DNA of 5,975 nt from an archaeon (GTDB taxonomy: Archaea > Hydrothermarchaeota > Hydrothermarchaeia > JALTZZ01 > JALUTC01), in contig JALUTC010000049.1 of assembly GCA_027058345.1 (NCBI GenBank), positions 1-5,975 of the forward strand, read 5' to 3'. Shown piece after piece: positions 5,552-5,975 of the stretch. The first letter of the stretch is position 1. Each line of letters starts with the position of its first letter. The notes beneath the pieces were generated by a model. It was given only the letters and a program-made list of their open reading frames with translations. It did no database searches and was not told the origin of the DNA. The translations under genes were made by a program, and so were the position numbers.

Positions 5552-5975
5552 GCAATATGCTGAGGAAGTTATAGAAGCTATTATTAAAGTAGTAAATAGC
5601 GGTTGGTACATTCTCGGTGAGGAAGTTAGGAAATTTGAGGAGGAGTTTGCAAAATATTGCGGTGTTAAGCATTGTATAGGTGTAGGTAATGGCTTGGACG
5701 CTTTAAGGCTTATAATAAAAGCATATAAGGAACTTGGAGTATTTAATGAAGGTGATGAAATAATAGTTCCAGCAAATACATATATAGCATCTATATTAGC
5801 GATCTCGGATAATAATTTAAAGCCTGTTCTTGTTGAGCCTGATGAGGATACTTATCTTATTAATCCTGAGGAGATAGAAAAAAATATTACCGAGAATACT
5901 AAAGCTATAATGGTGGTCCATCTGTATGGCCAGGTCTGTGAAATGGAAAAAATTTGGTCTATAGCTAAAAAATAT
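5517..5975 (+). CDS. fdtB: PLP-dependent sugar aminotransferase, DegT/DnrJ/EryC1 family, FdtB-like (3' partial)
   Basis: Would aminate the 3-keto sugar made by FdtA, using glutamate and PLP, to give dTDP-3-amino-3,6-dideoxygalactose. Reading from ATG 5517, 153 residues are open to the window end with no stop. The start MIRFLDLKRIN, then SGWYILGEEV (28-37), VGNGLDALRL (56-65, the glycine/asparagine loop near the PLP phosphate), VPANTYIAS (84-92), and HLYGQ (135-139) are the ordered blocks of the FdtB/QdtB/DesV group. About 210-220 residues are missing, including the Asp that contacts the PLP ring nitrogen and the Schiff-base lysine, so activity cannot be judged here. It overlaps fdtC by 35 bases in another frame (47 if ATG 5505 is used). 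FdtA-FdtC-FdtB adjacency supports the 3-amino assignment; QdtB-type specificity is the alternative. Confidence 0.88.
   Translation, partial: MIRFLDLKRINEQYAEEVIEAIIKVVNSGWYILGEEVRKFEEEFAKYCGVKHCIGVGNGLDALRLIIKAYKELGVFNEGDEIIVPANTYIASILAISDNNLKPVLVEPDEDTYLINPEEIEKNITENTKAIMVVHLYGQVCEMEKIWSIAKKY

Noticed and set aside
5548..5574. ATGA overlap at the fdtC stop (ATG 5548) as the start of the next gene
   Set aside because: That frame runs into a stop after eight codons; the aminotransferase reads in another frame from ATG 5517 (or 5505).

Overview
The window is part of one tightly packed, single-strand cluster for making a surface polysaccharide (an O-antigen, capsule, exopolysaccharide or S-layer glycan). 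All eight genes read on the + strand. Both ends are cut: the first gene lacks its 5' part and the last its 3' part. The DNA is AT-rich, arginine is mostly AGA/AGG, isoleucine is often ATA, and most starts follow a strong GGAGG-type ribosome binding site. This resembles many thermophilic bacteria (Aquificota, Thermodesulfobacteriota, Dictyoglomota or thermophilic Firmicutes, for example), but the sequence alone does not fix the organism.

Layout: the C-terminal half of a Wzx-type flippase (2-556); a PAPS-dependent sulfotransferase (559-1509); an RmlA-like sugar-phosphate nucleotidyltransferase (1527-2405); an FAD oxidoreductase of the L-2-hydroxyglutarate oxidase (LhgO/L2HGDH) family (2406-3599); an extended SDR epimerase/dehydrogenase (3596-4582); an FdtA-type cupin sugar 3,4-ketoisomerase (4579-4974); a left-handed beta-helix sugar N-acetyltransferase, FdtC-like, with a zinc-ribbon-like tail (4946-5551); and the first 153 residues of a DegT/DnrJ-family aminotransferase, FdtB-like (5517-5975). 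No gap between genes exceeds 17 bases and most neighbours abut or overlap, so one transcript with translational coupling is likely. I see no RNA gene, mobile element, CRISPR array, promoter or terminator inside the window.

How the genes fit together: RmlA would make dTDP-glucose. RmlB, not in this window, would make dTDP-4-keto-6-deoxyglucose. FdtA, FdtB and FdtC would then isomerise, transaminate and N-acetylate it to dTDP-3-acetamido-3,6-dideoxyhexose. Two residues in the ketoisomerase (Arg15, His95) point to the galacto product, Fuc3NAc, rather than Qui3NAc. The sulfotransferase implies that the glycan, or a precursor, is sulfated, and Wzx would flip the lipid-linked repeat unit.

The least explained part is the middle. 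An LhgO-family flavoenzyme sits between the nucleotidyltransferase and an SDR whose catalytic YxxxK lysine is replaced by asparagine. These three genes abut or overlap and may form a separate, uncharacterised sugar-modifying branch.
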